DNA from: Selaginella moellendorffii
Lineage: Eukaryota; Streptophyta; Lycopodiopsida; Selaginellales; Selaginellaceae
Assembly: GCF_000143415.4 (NCBI RefSeq)
Contig: NW_003314264.1
Location: 3,467,629 to 3,519,434 of the forward strand
Length of the DNA stretch: 51,806 nt
Direction: 5' to 3'
A program made the translations under genes and the position numbers. Every line of letters begins with the position of its first letter. Position 1 is the stretch's first letter. The notes beneath the pieces are model-generated. The model had not been told where the DNA came from. It searched no databases and saw only the letters and a program-made list of their open reading frames with translations. Positions 20,902 to 33,600 of the stretch are shown piece by piece.

Positions 20902-22065
20902 TCATTTTCCCTGAACTTTCAGTTCGGAATCTGAAAGGAACGCTACAGCAGCTCGTCTCCCTGACAGAAGTGCTCCATCGAAAGTTGCTGAGACTTGATG
21001 ATCTCCGCACAGGTACAAACCTGCATCAACTTTTGGTTCTTTCGAGAGGTTGGTCGGCGGAGTCTGATCGGGTTGAGCAAACAAGATCCTGTACGTCTTC
21101 AAGTGCTGCCACTTCGCTACTGTTTCCCGCCCAAACCATCCCTCAAGCTCGGACCTCACTATTTTCTCAAGGTCGGCATCTGAACTGGCGGAATATCTTC
21201 CGATCAATGTTACGGAGACAAGATCTTTTCCAGCAGGGGCGTACGAAGAGCAGACGGTGCTGGGAAAGCACATATTGTTGATGACGCCTTTGCCAAATTG
21301 CCAGTCCCGTTCAAGAGCAGGACAGCTTTCTTGATTGGGGCTCTATCAGGAGAACAGTGCTGCGAGCAGGCCTATTGGTGCTTTCCCAAGCTGTTTTGCT
21401 GCTCAGCAAACGAGCTGCTTCCGGACCTTCGACTGCCACTATTGTCCCGTACTTGGACTTGACGTATCAATCCGACAAGCAGCTCTTGTACTCGGGAGCT
21501 CAACTTGAGTGATTCGTCTGGAAGGCCTCGAGCAAGCTGCTGTGATATTTCGCCGATGCCTTTAGCGGGAAGGCAGTTCTGTCCCAGAACCAGGCACTTG
21601 AATCTGGAAGCCCCTGTCCAGGACGTAGCCTTGGAGGGTGTCACTTCTCACTCGACTCCAACTCCATCCGACGCTTCAAGCAGCTGGAATGTGACGCCTT
21701 CTTTGTGCAAACGTCGTGCTCCCGCGAGACTAGCATGGCCTGCTCCAACTAGTACAACCTCAACCTCTGGAGGAGAAACGTTATCAGCAGATTGAGATAC
21801 TCCATTCTCAGTTTTGGTCGACCGTCTGGACTGCTCGCAAGGAACTCGGGGATGGCTTAAGCCGAGAGCAAAGTGCTACTTGGTTGTGGTGGTGATTTTG
21901 ATGTGGAAGCGGAACCATGTTGATCGGCAGGATGTCACCCACAACCAACGAAGAGGAGACCAGCGAATTGATGGAGATGAACAACCGGGAACTCAGGGTG
22001 CTGCAGTGCTTGGCTGCAATTATCATCGGTGTTCTTCGTGATGGTGTCAAGGTTTGCTCTTGCAA
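20902..22065 (-). pseudogene. Decayed FAD-dependent amine-oxidase-type protein gene
   Basis: On the minus strand the N-terminus reads VEVVLVGAGHASLAGARRLH and VTFQLLEASDGVGV, a Rossmann FAD-binding fold, with YVLDRGFQI after a frameshift. Ser-rich residues upstream (22065-21800) could be a plastid transit peptide. The C-terminus is clear: SYAPAGKDLVSVTLIG, ILFAQPDQTPPTN and LYLCGDHQVSATFDGALLSG, the FAD-contacting end of the amine-oxidase/protoporphyrinogen-oxidase superfamily. Most of the middle (about 21550-21300) is missing or frameshifted, so it cannot make a functional enzyme. It converges on the WD40 fragment with about 33 bp between stops, as two real neighbouring genes would. Confidence 0.75.
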
Positions 22066-22250
22066 GAAGCTTTGATTTCTTTGACATGTTAAACGTGAGA
22101 ATGTGTGTGCTCCAGGGATTGCAAGGCTGCTTGGAAGGCAGAAAAGCAGGCTATTCGTGGTGGACGCTCTTCAACTATTTTGTCGTTGCTGCTGGGCTCG
22201 TATCGTTTGCGTACCGTCATCTACATGCTGAAGAGGACGCCGCAACTGAC
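21932..22250 (+). pseudogene. Unrecognised membrane-protein fragment, two exons
   Basis: ATG 21932 opens a frame (MSPTTNEEETSELMEMNN) that splices at 22051|22052 to 22116 across a 64-bp GT-AG intron and continues in frame through YSWWTLFNYFVVAAGLVSFAY. It contains two hydrophobic stretches. I do not recognise a family. It overlaps the degraded antisense FAD gene and runs into kinase-derived sequence in another frame at about 22.23 kb. It may be a chance frame. Confidence 0.3.
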
Positions 22251-22583
22251 CGACCGCACCAGGCTTCCCCTCATTGTGGATGCTGCGATCAAGGATACGG
22301 TCAACTTGAAGCAACTATTCCAAGTAAGTGCGCTTCCTCTTTTCGGTTTTGGTTTGTTTGTTGCCAGTGCTGGCTGATTTGATGATTCTAACGCAAGATT
22401 TGTGTGTAGGTCGCTGCTATTGCTGTTCTATGCGTCCAGTCGGAGCCAAGCTACAGGCCTTTGATTGGAGACGTGGTGAACTCTCTGATCCCCCTGGTCC
22501 CTTGAGAGCTGGGTGGTGCTTTGAGGGCGATTGATCAGGCAGGAGCCACTGCAGCACACTCCAACTCCCAACACGGCGTGTAA
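22225..22583 (+). pseudogene. Receptor-like kinase C-terminal fragment
   Basis: Reads TPQLTDRTRLPLIVDAAIKD and TVNLKQLFQ, then after a short intron (about 22324-22410) a stretch matching [19 protein letters not shown] with errors, and ELGGALRAIDQAG to a TAA at 22581-22583. This is the last part of a kinase C-lobe (the conserved Arg before the end of the domain) of the plant receptor-like cytoplasmic/receptor kinase type whose tail reads SLIPLVPxELGG. No N-lobe or catalytic loop is present here, and a stop sits before ELGG. The same fragment occurs in mosaic copy 2. Confidence 0.65.
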
Positions 22584-23224
22584 AACAAAGGATGTGAGTA
22601 ACCATGCGTAGAATGCAACAATTTTGTAAAGAAGCATGGTTACATTTAAATAAAAACTATTCTTAATTAATTAGCCTCTAATGCACTTAAATTGGGGTTA
22701 GGGTGTCACAACTTCGTCACTGTCGATCAAACGCGATCCCAACCATCTATGTTTACCCATTAGGGAGAAGCTAGGTAAAAAAATTGGCAAGCGATGGTGA
22801 TGTGCAAGTTTGGGGATGACAATTGTCATGAGCTCCTCAAGCTGTAGAAGCTGGGATCTGGCAGTGAAGGGCAGGTCTATTTGTTGAGTGCTCGTCACAG
22901 GGCTGGCAAGAAGTATGCAGGGAAATTAGTGAATGAAGCTTGGCTCATGTCCAAGCTTGTGTCTACCTGGAATCGTTGTGAGGGAGAGAGAAGCCAGGAG
23001 GTGTTATGGGAGCGTAGAATGCACAATATAGCACCCCCCTTTATTTAGGGTGGGCTCTATTTGCTTATTTGGATTTGCATGCCACCTCATTGCTTACATG
23101 GCATTACTATAAATTAAAGATTGTTCTAGTATATTATTTTCAATTATTTTTAAGTATTTAAAAGTACTATAACAGCATTATCTTGATTGTATAGCTTAAT
23201 ATGACTGCATAGAATATTAAATGC

Positions 23225-23391
23225 TGGGAGGGCCAAGTGTATGGCTATGATGCCATATACTAATATTAGCGTAGTGGTAGTTGTCGGATTGGTTTTAATC
23301 CAGACTATTCGCTCCTGTATATAAACTAGGGTTTTTGGGTTAATTGATATACACATTTCTATATTCCTTTTCCATATCCTATGCACTCACA
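23225..23391 (+). repeat. 5' LTR of element A (167 bp)
   Basis: Aligns over its length with 36974-37148. It begins TGGGAG (the 3' copy has TGTGAG) and ends CTCACA. A TGTATATAAACTAGGG stretch resembles a TATA box. The LTRs differ at many positions including an 8-bp indel, so the insertion is old. After it comes TTGGTGGAGGTGAGGGG, the presumed primer-binding site of an unidentified tRNA. Confidence 0.9.
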
Positions 23392-26300
23392 TTGGTGGAG
23401 GTGAGGGGCACATTTGATTGTCCTTGAGAAGTGCTTGAATTTGGGATTTTGGTTTATATCTAACTTTTGCATCACCTAAATCTAGTTTTTTTCCATTCCC
23501 TTTCTTTTGTTCTTCCCTTTCAAGATTTTGGTTTAGCTTTTTTTGCATTGTCTAAATCTCCCATTTCCTTCTCGCTTTTTGTCATTTCTCTTCTTTTGCT
23601 CTTTCTTCATCCGTCTTCATGGTAGATCAGCAATCTCCTCCTTTGACTCTAGAGCAGCAGTTGGTACAATTGCTTGATGCTATATGCTTGCAATTAAACA
23701 ACCAAACTCAGTTGATGGTGGCGTTCACGGCATGTGGTACAACTCCTTCTGCTTTTGGTGCTAATCCTCGCGTTCGGTTGGAGTTCTTTCGCAGGAATCC
23801 TGGGGATGATGTGTACCATTGGTTCGATCACTTCACGGTGATTGCCATATATCATTCTTGGGGATGATGCTCAATGTTTGCGTGAGTTTCCCATGTGTCT
23901 CCAAGGGACGGTGTTGCAATGGTACAATGGTCTGAGCACAGCCACTCGTGAGGATTGGAGTGTTCTTTCGAATGTCTTCAAATGCGCTTTCAGACATGCC
24001 GACAACTATGATGATGCCTTCCAACAATTGCATCATCTTTGCCAAGGGCCATCTGAGTCGGTGATGCAATTTGGCGTTCGTTTCCGAAGTCTTTTACTTC
24101 AGGCGGAGCCAAATATGTTAGAGCGGATCAAGCTAGGAATGTTGTGGCTAGCACTTCATCAAGATCTTGTCGGACTTGTGCATGCACTTGCTCCCACCAC
24201 TCTTGACGATGTTCTTAGCTTAGCACAACGTTATGAGACGTTGCCTCTTCCACTTCTCGCTATACGTCCTTCAACTCCACTTCCTTTGGGTGATGGTCCT
24301 GCTCCAATGGAGGTTGATGCTGCTGCTGCTCGAGTCTAAGGACAAGGTCGAGGACGTGGTCGTGGCCGTGATATTCGCTGTTGGGCATGTGATGAAGTTG
24401 GTCATACTTATCGGCGTTGTCGATGCTTTCTAGATTGGCGACCTCCATTTCCTGGGTGGAGACCTTGGCGTCAGCAACGTCCTGTTGGTGCTGCTGCAGT
24501 GGATGGTTTGAACACCGAAATACATTCGGGAAACGAGGAGTCGCACGAGTAATGGAGGGACCTTGCGCAAATAAGTCAGTGACCCCTCCATCTTTCTTTT
24601 GGGAGTATCATCAAGGGGTTTACTCGGCACCAGTTCATCCAGTGTTTATTTTCCAAGCTCGTTTTTATAACAAAAGGTGTCATATTATTCTCTATGTGTT
24701 GGTTGATACAGGTTCAAGTTTATCTTCTATTGCTCGACCTGTTGCCACACGTTGCCGTCTACACTTGCGTCATGCGGTGGAACCAGTTTTCATTCTTTAT
24801 GGCAACGGCCGTACACATGCATGTACATGGGATGAGGTGGACCTAGTTGTGCGTGTGGGCGATCTCGAGTTTGAGTTGCAGTCATTGTGGGTGGTGCCGA
24901 GTTAAGCTTTTGACCTCATTTTTGGTATGGATTGATTGTAGCACAATCATACCAAGTGTGATTTTAAAGCTTCTCCCCCTTGTCTCATACTTCCTTATGT
25001 TTCATCCATTCCTCTCACTTCTGTACCTTTTTGTCCCTCTACTTCTACCTCTGCTTCCATTACTTTTGTTCCCCCGTTATTTCCTCCTATGTTTCTATCT
25101 TGTTCTGCTCTTCCTTTTTCCAATCCCTCTGATGATCTTTGTGTTGCAACGGTGGACCGGCTCATGAAGGAGTATTTTGATCTCTTTGAATTTGACCTAT
25201 CGTCTAGGGCCAAGATTGCCACGTGTCATCCAATTCCAACTGGGGATGCTCGTCCAATCAAGGTTCCCATTCATCGTCGGTCACCCAAGGAGATCCGGAT
25301 CTTACGTGCAAATGTCAAGGAGATGTTGGAAAAGGGTGTTATTTAGAAGCCGCAGAGTTCTTGGGCATGTGAACCTCATCTTGTGACAAAGCCTAATGGG
25401 AGTATTCGTTTCTGCATCAACTATCGTCCGTTAAATGAAGTGATGATCTTAGATGTGTACCCTCTTCTTCACACTGCGGATCTCTTGGATTGTCTGGGGC
25501 GAAGTCATTAATTCACCAAGCTAGATATTGCTTCTGGGTACTGGCAAGTACCAATGGCCGAAGAAGATATTCCTAAGATTGCTTTTTGTACACCATTTGG
25601 TTTGTACGAATTCTTGGTGATGCCATTTGGTTTGAACAATGCTTCAGCAACTTTCTAATGGATGATGGATAAGGTTCTTTGCGATATGTTGGAGGAGACT
25701 ATTGACTTCATTAATGATGTCTTGATCCACTCGGAGGGGACGTGAGAGGAGCACGTTCGTGATGTTTGTAAAGTGTTGAATCGGCTATGCAACGTTAGCT
25801 TAAAGCTAAAGCGGTCAAAGTGCGTATTTGGGTCCAAGGATATAACTTATCTTGGGGACCGTATTCCTCATAAGGGTTTGCAAGTTGATCTTGACAAACT
25901 TGTGGCTGTTCTAAAGTTCCCTACTCTGAAGTGTGTGAATGATGTGCAGTGCTTCTTAGGCAAGGTGCAATATCTCAGTCGTTTTATGGATCATCTTTCT
26001 AATCGCACTGCACCGTTGCGAGCGTTGCTGAAGTCATCAACATCATCTTTCATCTAGTCTCCGGATTGTGAGCGGGCGTTCGGGGATCTCAAAGAGCTAT
26101 TGACGACTCCTTTGGTTTTGGCATATCTTAACTACACTTGACCTTTTATTTTGCGCGTGGATGCTTCTGACATTGGTCTTAGAGGTGTGTTGATGCAAGA
26201 GAGCTCGAGTGTGCCTAGTTAGCGCCATCCCATTGCATATATAAGCCGTATATTACAACTAACGGAAATGAATTACTCCACGACAGAGGAGTGTTTAGCA

Positions 26301-26843
26301 GCAGTTTGGGGTTCAAGAAACTTTATGCATATCTATATGGTTCTCGGATGTTACTTGAAAGTGATCATGCTACTGTTACTTCATTATTAAAGCAGAAGAA
26401 CCTAGTTAGTTGTACTACTCGATAGGCTTTGAAATTTAAGATATATGATTTTGATGTTATTTATCGCCTAGGGAGTTCTATGCCTGATGCTGATGCCCTT
26501 TCTCGAGCTCTTCTTCCTTCTCCATTCTCTTCTCATGTTTCTTATGAGCTTGTTGTTCCAGCCTCTGTGGATTTTCTAGATGAGGATTCTGTGCCGTCGG
26601 CAGTTGTTGTACTTGACATTTAGTGTCCACAAGGCGTAGAGCAAGATCTACCTTCTCTTGATGAGGTTCGCGAGGCTCAAAAGATTGAGCCGTGGATTTG
26701 AAGGCTTCAAGATGGGTTTGAGAATCCTGCATCACTTGTTGATGACTTGCCTTTTTGGCATTTACATTCTCAATATCGCCTTAAAGATGGCCTTCTTTAT
26801 TTTGTGGGGACGGATCTTGATGATCATTTACGGCTAGTGGTGC

Positions 26844-28433
26844 TGTGAGACACAAAATCCCTAAGCCCCAAAGTGGAGCCGGAAGGGTGCCATGTGGTAG
26901 TGGCTGAAGTGAAAGCCAAACGAGTGTAACACGTTTGGATCGAAAGCTTCGATTTGAAATGTCAAGAGTGGGAGTGGAACTCCCAGCGAAGGGCTCGAGG
27001 AACGAGTATGAAGCGAGCAATAAGCGAGGCTCCAAAAAGGGGCCCAAAAGGACCAACACGTGACACGTGGATGAGTCTGAGATGGAGTCCGAGATGGACT
27101 CGAGTTGGAGTCTGAGATGGACCCAAGATGGAGTCCGAGATGGAGTCCGAAATGGACTGAGATGGAGTCCGAGATGGACCGAGACAGAGTCCGAGATGGA
27201 GTACAAGATGGAGTCCGAGATGGACCCAAGATGGAGTCCGAGATGGATCCGAGACGGAGTCCGAGATGGAGTCCGAGATGGACCTGAGATGGAATCCGAG
27301 ATGGAGTTCGAGAAGGACCCGAGATGGAGTCCGAGGTCGAGACCGAGACCGAGACCGGGACCGAGACTGAGACCAGGACCAAGACCGAGATCGAGACCAT
27401 TAGGATCGAGGCCGAGTCCGAGTCCGAGTTCGAGTCTAAGAGGGTGAAAGCCCAAAGCGTTCGTCTCCCAGACCCTAGGGGGTTTGGTGAGCTCCAAAAG
27501 TATAGTAGGGGGAAGACTGCAGTGGAGCCAGTTTGGCCAAGAAAGGCCAGTTTGGCCCAGGAAAGTTGTACCCAGTGTTGGGTGATGAGCTGCCCACTGG
27601 GAAGTCCAAGACTAGAGTGAACATGGACCGACAAGTGGGGTAGCTTGGTGAAGTGTTCAAGAGCTGACTCTAGTTCCCCCAGGAGATTGATTGGCCGATG
27701 CTCCCAGTCCAAGTGTGGGTGGCACTACCTACTTGGATACCAGGCGTGGCTCAATGGAACCTCGCTCTAAGCCCATGGCTAGAGCACCCAAAGGTGGAAG
27801 GTGGGAAGAGTACCCACGAGGCTTGCGTAAGACCATGGTGTTCCGAAATGTTGCCCCAAAGGCCCAGACTGTGGAAAGGAAGAGGAGTAGTCCTCTAGTG
27901 TAGTGACCAAGGATATAGTTGTGCGGTGAGGAAGTCCTAGAGGACAGTGGGACTTAGTGGTCAGGCTTGTGGGCCTTGATCCAGTGGCAGTGTTGGCGAA
28001 CACGGCCAAGGACAAAAAGGGACTAGGTGAGGGCCAGAAAGGAGATATTGGGGAAGGCTATTCCCCATGTCTATAGGCATTTTAAGGATGCTAAGGAGTG
28101 GATCTGGGATGACCACTCATGGACGGATGGCCCAGTCTTGGAGAGACAGGATTGCAATGCAAGTGGTATTGGACCACCAATGTGACCAAGGTGATTGGGC
28201 ATGGCCTAGCGTAACAGGCTGGTATGTTGGTGGTGCTTTGGGGTGTCGGTCATGGGATCGGATATGTGAAGCACTTGGACCAAGTGCAAAGGTTGAGTGG
28301 CAGGGAGGCCATTCTTGAGGCTAGCAAGCCCAAGTCCAAAATAGGACATATGGAGGTTGTGAGTGAGACTCCTCCAAGTGGTCGGAGGTGTGGTTAAGTG
28401 ACTAAAGTAGAATGGAAAAATTAGTCGCTTACA
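26844..28433 (+). mobile_element. Solo LTR (1590 bp) of the non-autonomous family, nested in element A
   Basis: Starts TGTGAGACAC and ends GCTTACA, the same ends as the LTRs at 28885 and 34641, and is alike along its whole length. It is flanked by GGTGC (26839-26843) and AGTGC (28434-28438), a 5-bp target duplication with one change. No internal region is present, so it probably arose by recombination between two LTRs of a full element. The integrase frame of element A continues exactly across the site when the LTR and one target copy are skipped. Confidence 0.93.
27068..27447 (+). repeat. Purine-rich minisatellite in the solo LTR
   Basis: Degenerate tandem units of 12-15 bp around GAGTCCGAGATGGA pass into hexamers GAGACC, then GAGTCC. 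The plus strand is strongly purine-rich. It stays open in several frames on both strands, giving Glu/Ser/Met-rich or Leu-Gly frames that are by-products of the repeat. Confidence 0.9.
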
Positions 28434-28884
28434 AGTGCCTTCTATCTTTATTCTGCAGTTTCTCCATGCCTACCATGATTCTCTTGTTCTAGGTGGGCAT
28501 ATGGGACATTGTCATGTAACCAAGAAATTGCGCAGGTCTTTCTATTGGCCGGAAATGCAACGTGATATTATCCGATATGTGTGTATCTGCGTTTGGTGCC
28601 AAGCTCGTAATACTCCCCCTCGAGCTGCCAAAGGACAGTTGGAGTCAATTGCAATTTCCCATCCGTTTAAGTTGGTGGTGTTTAATCTTATGGGACCTTT
28701 TCCACGGTCAACTGCTGGCAATGAGTATATTATTATTGCTTTTGAATATTTGATTCGTTGGGTGGAAGTTGGTGCTCTTGCTAGCACCTCTGCAACTGCT
28801 GTTGGATACTTCCTTCTCAATCGAGTGGTGTTCTAGCACTCTTGTTTAGAGTGGATTCTTTTGGATAATGGTCTTGCATTTATG

Positions 28885-30604
28885 TGTGAGACACAAAATC
28901 CCTAGGCCCCAAAGTGGAGCCGGAAGGGCGCCATGTGGTAGTGGCTGAAGCGAAAGCCAAACGAGTGTAACACGTTTGGACTAAAAGCTCCGACTTGGAA
29001 GGTCGAGAGCGGGAGTGAAACTCCCAACAAAGTGCTCGAGGAGCGAGCACGAGACAACCAATAAGCAAGGCTCCAAAAAGGGACCCAAAAAGGACCAACA
29101 CATGACACGTGGAAGTGTCCGAGATGGAGTCTGAGATGGACTGAGACGGAGTCCGAGATGGAGTCCGAGGTGGAGTCTGAGATGGACTGAGACGGAGTCC
29201 GAGATGGAGTCCGAGGTGGGCCAAGACGGAGTCCGAGATGGAGTCCGAGATGGACCAAAACGGAGTCCAAGATGGAGTCCGAGATGGACCGAGACAGAGT
29301 CCGAGATGGAGTTCGAGATGGAGTCCGAGGTGGGCCAAGACGGAGTTTGAGATGGACCAAAACGGAGTCCGAGATGGAGTCCAAGGTGGACCGAGACGGA
29401 GTCCGAGATGGAGTCTGAGATGGACCCGAGATGGAATCCGAGATGGAGTCCGAGAAGGACCCGAGATGGAGTCCGAGGTCGAGACCGAGACCGGGACCGA
29501 GACCGAGACCAAGACCAAGACCGAGACCGAGACCGAGATCAAGACCGAGACCGAGGCCGAGGCCGAGTCCGAGTCCGAGTTCGAGTCCGAGTCCGAGTTC
29601 GAGTCTGAGAGGGTGAAAGCTTAAAGCGTTTGTCTCCCAGACCCTAGGGGGTTTGGTGAGCTCCAAAAGTATAGTAAGGGGGAGGACTACAGTGGAGCCA
29701 GTTTGGCCAGGAAAGGCTAGTTTGGCCTAGAGAGGCTGCACCCAGTGTTGGGTGATGAGCTGATCACTGGGAAGTCCAAGACTAGAGTGAACACGGACCG
29801 ACAAGCGGGGTAGCTTGGTGAAGTGTTCAAGAGCCGGCTCTAGTTCCCCCGGGAGATCGTCTGGCCGATGCTCCCAGTCCAAGTGTGGGTGGCACTACCT
29901 ACTTGGATACCTGATGTGGCTCAATGGAACCTCGCTCTAAGCCCATGGCTAGAGCACCTAAAGGTGAAAGGCAGGGAGAGTACCCACGAGGCCCGCGTAG
30001 GGCCACGGTGTTCCGAAATGTCGTCCCAAAGTCCCAAACTATGGAAAGGAAGAGGAGTAGTCCTCTGGTGTGGTGACCAAGGACACAATCACACAGGGAG
30101 GAAGTCCTAGAGGACAGTGGGACTTAGTGGTCGGGCCTGTGGGCCTTGATCCAGTGGCAGTGTTAGCGAGCATGGCCAAGGACGAAAAGGGACTTGGTGG
30201 GGACTGGAACGAAGATGTTGGGGAAGGCTAATCCCCATGTCTGTGGGCATCCTAAGGATGCTAAGGAGTGGATCTGGGATGATCACTCGTGGATGGATGG
30301 CCCAGTCTTTGAGTGACGAGATTGGGATGCAGGTGGTGTCAGACCATCGTTATGACCAAGGTGAATGGACATGGCCTTAGTGTAACAAGCTGATATGTTG
30401 GTGGTACCTTGGGGTGTCGGTCATGGGATCGGTCACGTGGAGCACTTGGACCAAGTGCATAGGTTGAGTGGCGGGGATGCCATTCTCGAGGCTAGTAAGC
30501 CCAAGTCCAAAATAGGACTTACGGAGGTTGTGAGTGAGACTCCTCCAAGTGGTCGGAGGTGCGGTTAAGTGACTAAAGTAAAATGGAAAAATTAGTCGCT
30601 TACA
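28885..30604 (+). repeat. 5' LTR of the LARD element (1720 bp)
   Basis: TGTGAG...CTTACA ends. It contains a purine-rich minisatellite at about 29110-29610 and otherwise unique sequence. It aligns with 34641-36226 and 26844-28433; the first 130 bp differ from the 3' LTR at about ten positions. The size difference from the 3' LTR is mostly repeat-copy number. Confidence 0.95.
29110..29610 (+). repeat. Purine-rich minisatellite in the LARD 5' LTR
   Basis: Same unit types as in the solo LTR but about 120 bp longer, with many GAGTCCGAGATGGA-like units followed by GAGACC hexamers and GAGTCC hexamers. Confidence 0.9.
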
Positions 30605-33600
30605 ACTTGGTATCGGAGTTGTTCCTTAGTCCGACTCTAATTGGTGGCCAAGTATATCACCACTTGTATTGGAATCGGAAGGTCCTAGATATGGACCTAT
30701 CCTAGAGGAGTAGCATGTCAAAAGGACATGGCTCTCCACTCAAGTTCATGCATAAACTTGTGCACGATATGGTGGATGGAAAAGGGCCAGTAAGGGAACG
30801 ACTTTGGGATTTTGGGAACAGTATAAGGGTTTCCTCAGAGAGCTGAGGATGTGATCCAGATGAGCGTTTGACGCAGCAAACGAGCTAATGTAGTTGTGGT
30901 AAACAACTATAGTTGGGATCACGGGGAAGATGCAGACTCCAAAACAGTAAAGGAGTCACAAGATGGTACTCATAAATTTGAGATTGGAATTGTTGACCGT
31001 GGGTGGTCAAATACAGAAGAGGACACCAGTCCTTGAAATGGTAGCTGGGGCTACCTCTAACAAATGCTGGAACAACCCAAGGAGTTGGGGGTGTACTTAA
31101 AGATGAGTTGCTATTCTCATCACATGGACAAGTAGTCATAAGGGGCAAAGGTTAGCCCCAAGAAAATCATCAAGTGTCAGAGTAACACTTGCAAAGATCA
31201 TCCTTATGAGTAGGACATGAATACACGAAGTTGTATTCCAGTGAGTTGGCACCTCTAAGACTAAGACCTCGCAAGTTGTAGGATTAGCAAAGTCCAAAAT
31301 GCTGGATGACTCAAGCGGAGTCAGGGAATGGTCCTAAGGGATTGGTTAGAGCATTTGGACTGAGGTGTATGGTGCCCCATGAGGTATGGGGAGGATCATA
31401 AGATCCAAGTATGAGAACAGTAGGTATCTCATTGATGGTAGAATTGCCATACTAAAGTTGTGGGAAAGATGTTCCCAGAAGAAAGCAACTTTGGCCCAAA
31501 GTTGGGTGCAAACACTATGGTGCGGTGCTAATAGATAGTTAGCATGAGGAACAATTATATTGGTCTTAGGCAAAGTCCTAGACACTAATAAGTAGTGTCA
31601 TAAGGGTAGGCTCGTGGGGCCAATGGTGTGGAGACACCAAATGTGCCAAGGTGTGATACCTTGAGGTTATGATGGTGGGTTCATAAGAACCCCTTGCCAA
31701 GGGAATCCCAATGAAAGCGGGAATGGCATGGCTTAAGCTGGAAGGCATGCGGTTGGAGTGTGGTGACCTAAATAATGATAGAGGTGTGGAAGCACCAAGC
31801 AATGAGTTGTAAGACTTGACAACTATGGGGCAACTAAGCAAGAGGTGCAAAATAATTGGTTAAATGGGTAGAAGGTAGCTACCCAAGACTTCTTAATGGC
31901 ATAAAGAAGTTAGATATACTTTTACGGGAGATAAATTGCTTATGTTGCGATATAATAAGTCAATGTCGTAAACGGGAATGCTCATTGTCATGAGGCCATC
32001 ATTGGGACACCCAAACACTCTAGAACATCAGGAGGTGGTGTTTCGTGTCACAAGGGCAATAGATAAGGCCCAAGGGACTAAGTCCCTAGCGAATGATGGA
32101 TAGTAGGTGCTATCCAAATGTCCAAGGTTATGGAGACAGGAGAAGACTGTCTACCCGAATTGGACAGAGCCAAAAATTGAATTTTGGCAAGGCTAGTGAT
32201 GGGCATGTAAAGGCCTATAAGCAGCAACGTTAATCCCAATGTGTGGGATCATAAGGTGAACATGCCCAAGATTGAGGAACCACTCCCTAGGCTATTGGGT
32301 AGGTTCATCCCTAAGAATACTTGCTAAGGCATAGTAAAATATGCAAAGCTTTCCTCCTAGTCTGGAGGAGAATAACCAAAGGAAACATATGGGGCCAAAA
32401 GGCAAGTAGTATTGGGATGGAACTGAACCATAGAAATCGAAGAGCATATCTAACGGTGGTTATGCAAGTTGGGAGTGGAGAATCAAGAGGGTGCTCGAGG
32501 ATGTTGTTGCTAGCAACCGTGATGCCATGGAGAGTCTAAAATATGGAATTGTCCATGTTAGACTATATGGCAACTATAAAGCTTGCAAAAAGGAAGGCCT
32601 TAGCAAGCTAAGGGATAGAGTTCCTTCAAGGTTCCCAAAGACGATTCTAGGTAGCTTAGTACCTAGAAAGGCCAAGTGTAAATGGTTCATGAAACACGCA
32701 AAATCAGAGTGGCGCAGCAGAAGTGTGGTCTTGAAACTTGCCATGAGGCAAGGCTATCAAGGTTAGGGAAGTAGTTCCCGAGTGTTCAAAGAGAGGGCTT
32801 TGAACGAAAGTCGATGGTCAAGGACTTTCACGCTTATGCAGGAACCATATTATAGTGGTCGGAGGACTTGCCAAGCGAGATTGGCAAGTCGGGGGAACAA
32901 ATACCCTAGTTGAAGGTGATAACTTCAAAAAGGGTGGGCCATGGGGCCAAGCATGGAGGAGTCCATGCATGATCACAGAATTGTTAGGTGAGAGGATTTG
33001 GCAGTGTGGAGGAACTAGGTTCTTAAGCTGTAGCGTGCTTTAAGTATAAGTTGGTGCACCGGCGTGGGGAGTCACGCCAAGCATCCTACGTGATGCCATC
33101 CGTAGATGCATATACGGAGGTTGGGTTCGAGTCCCGACCCTCTAGTGCTTGGGTTCGAGTCCTAAATCACTAGGGCGTGGTGATGGTTTGGAATATGAGG
33201 ACACTTATATTTCGGTGGTCATGGACTCTCAGTGAGGAGACTGGTTTGGGCACACCGCCAAGTGAGGGATGCCTAGGAGTCGTGATGCACGGTTAGATTG
33301 CTTAGAGTGAAAGCTCGGCATATCTAATTTGAACACTTTGGTGCAAAGAGCACCAAGGACGTGGTGAATGAGATGGGGACACCCAGTCTTAGTTGCTATG
33401 GATCCTTGGCCGGAAGGGTTGGCTTGGGCACACCGCCAAGTGTGGGGGATGCCCCCAGGGTCATAGTCAACAACATAGAGGGGTCTGGAAGACCTAGTTC
33501 CTATGGGTAGACCTATTAAGGGGTCAAGGTGAGATCACTAGGTGATCTTGTGGCTAAACAAGGACAAGGTCTTTATTTGGGTTAAGGAATATGATTCCGA

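Noticed and set aside
22698-22898. Minus-strand 66-codon frame
   Set aside because: It lies antisense to the kinase N-lobe remnant and has no recognisable motif.
28902-29666. Minus-strand frames with long Leu-Gly runs and plus-strand frames with MESEMD-type runs in the LTRs
   Set aside because: They are translations of the purine-rich minisatellite; the same block is open in several frames on both strands, as expected for repeat units whose length is a multiple of three.
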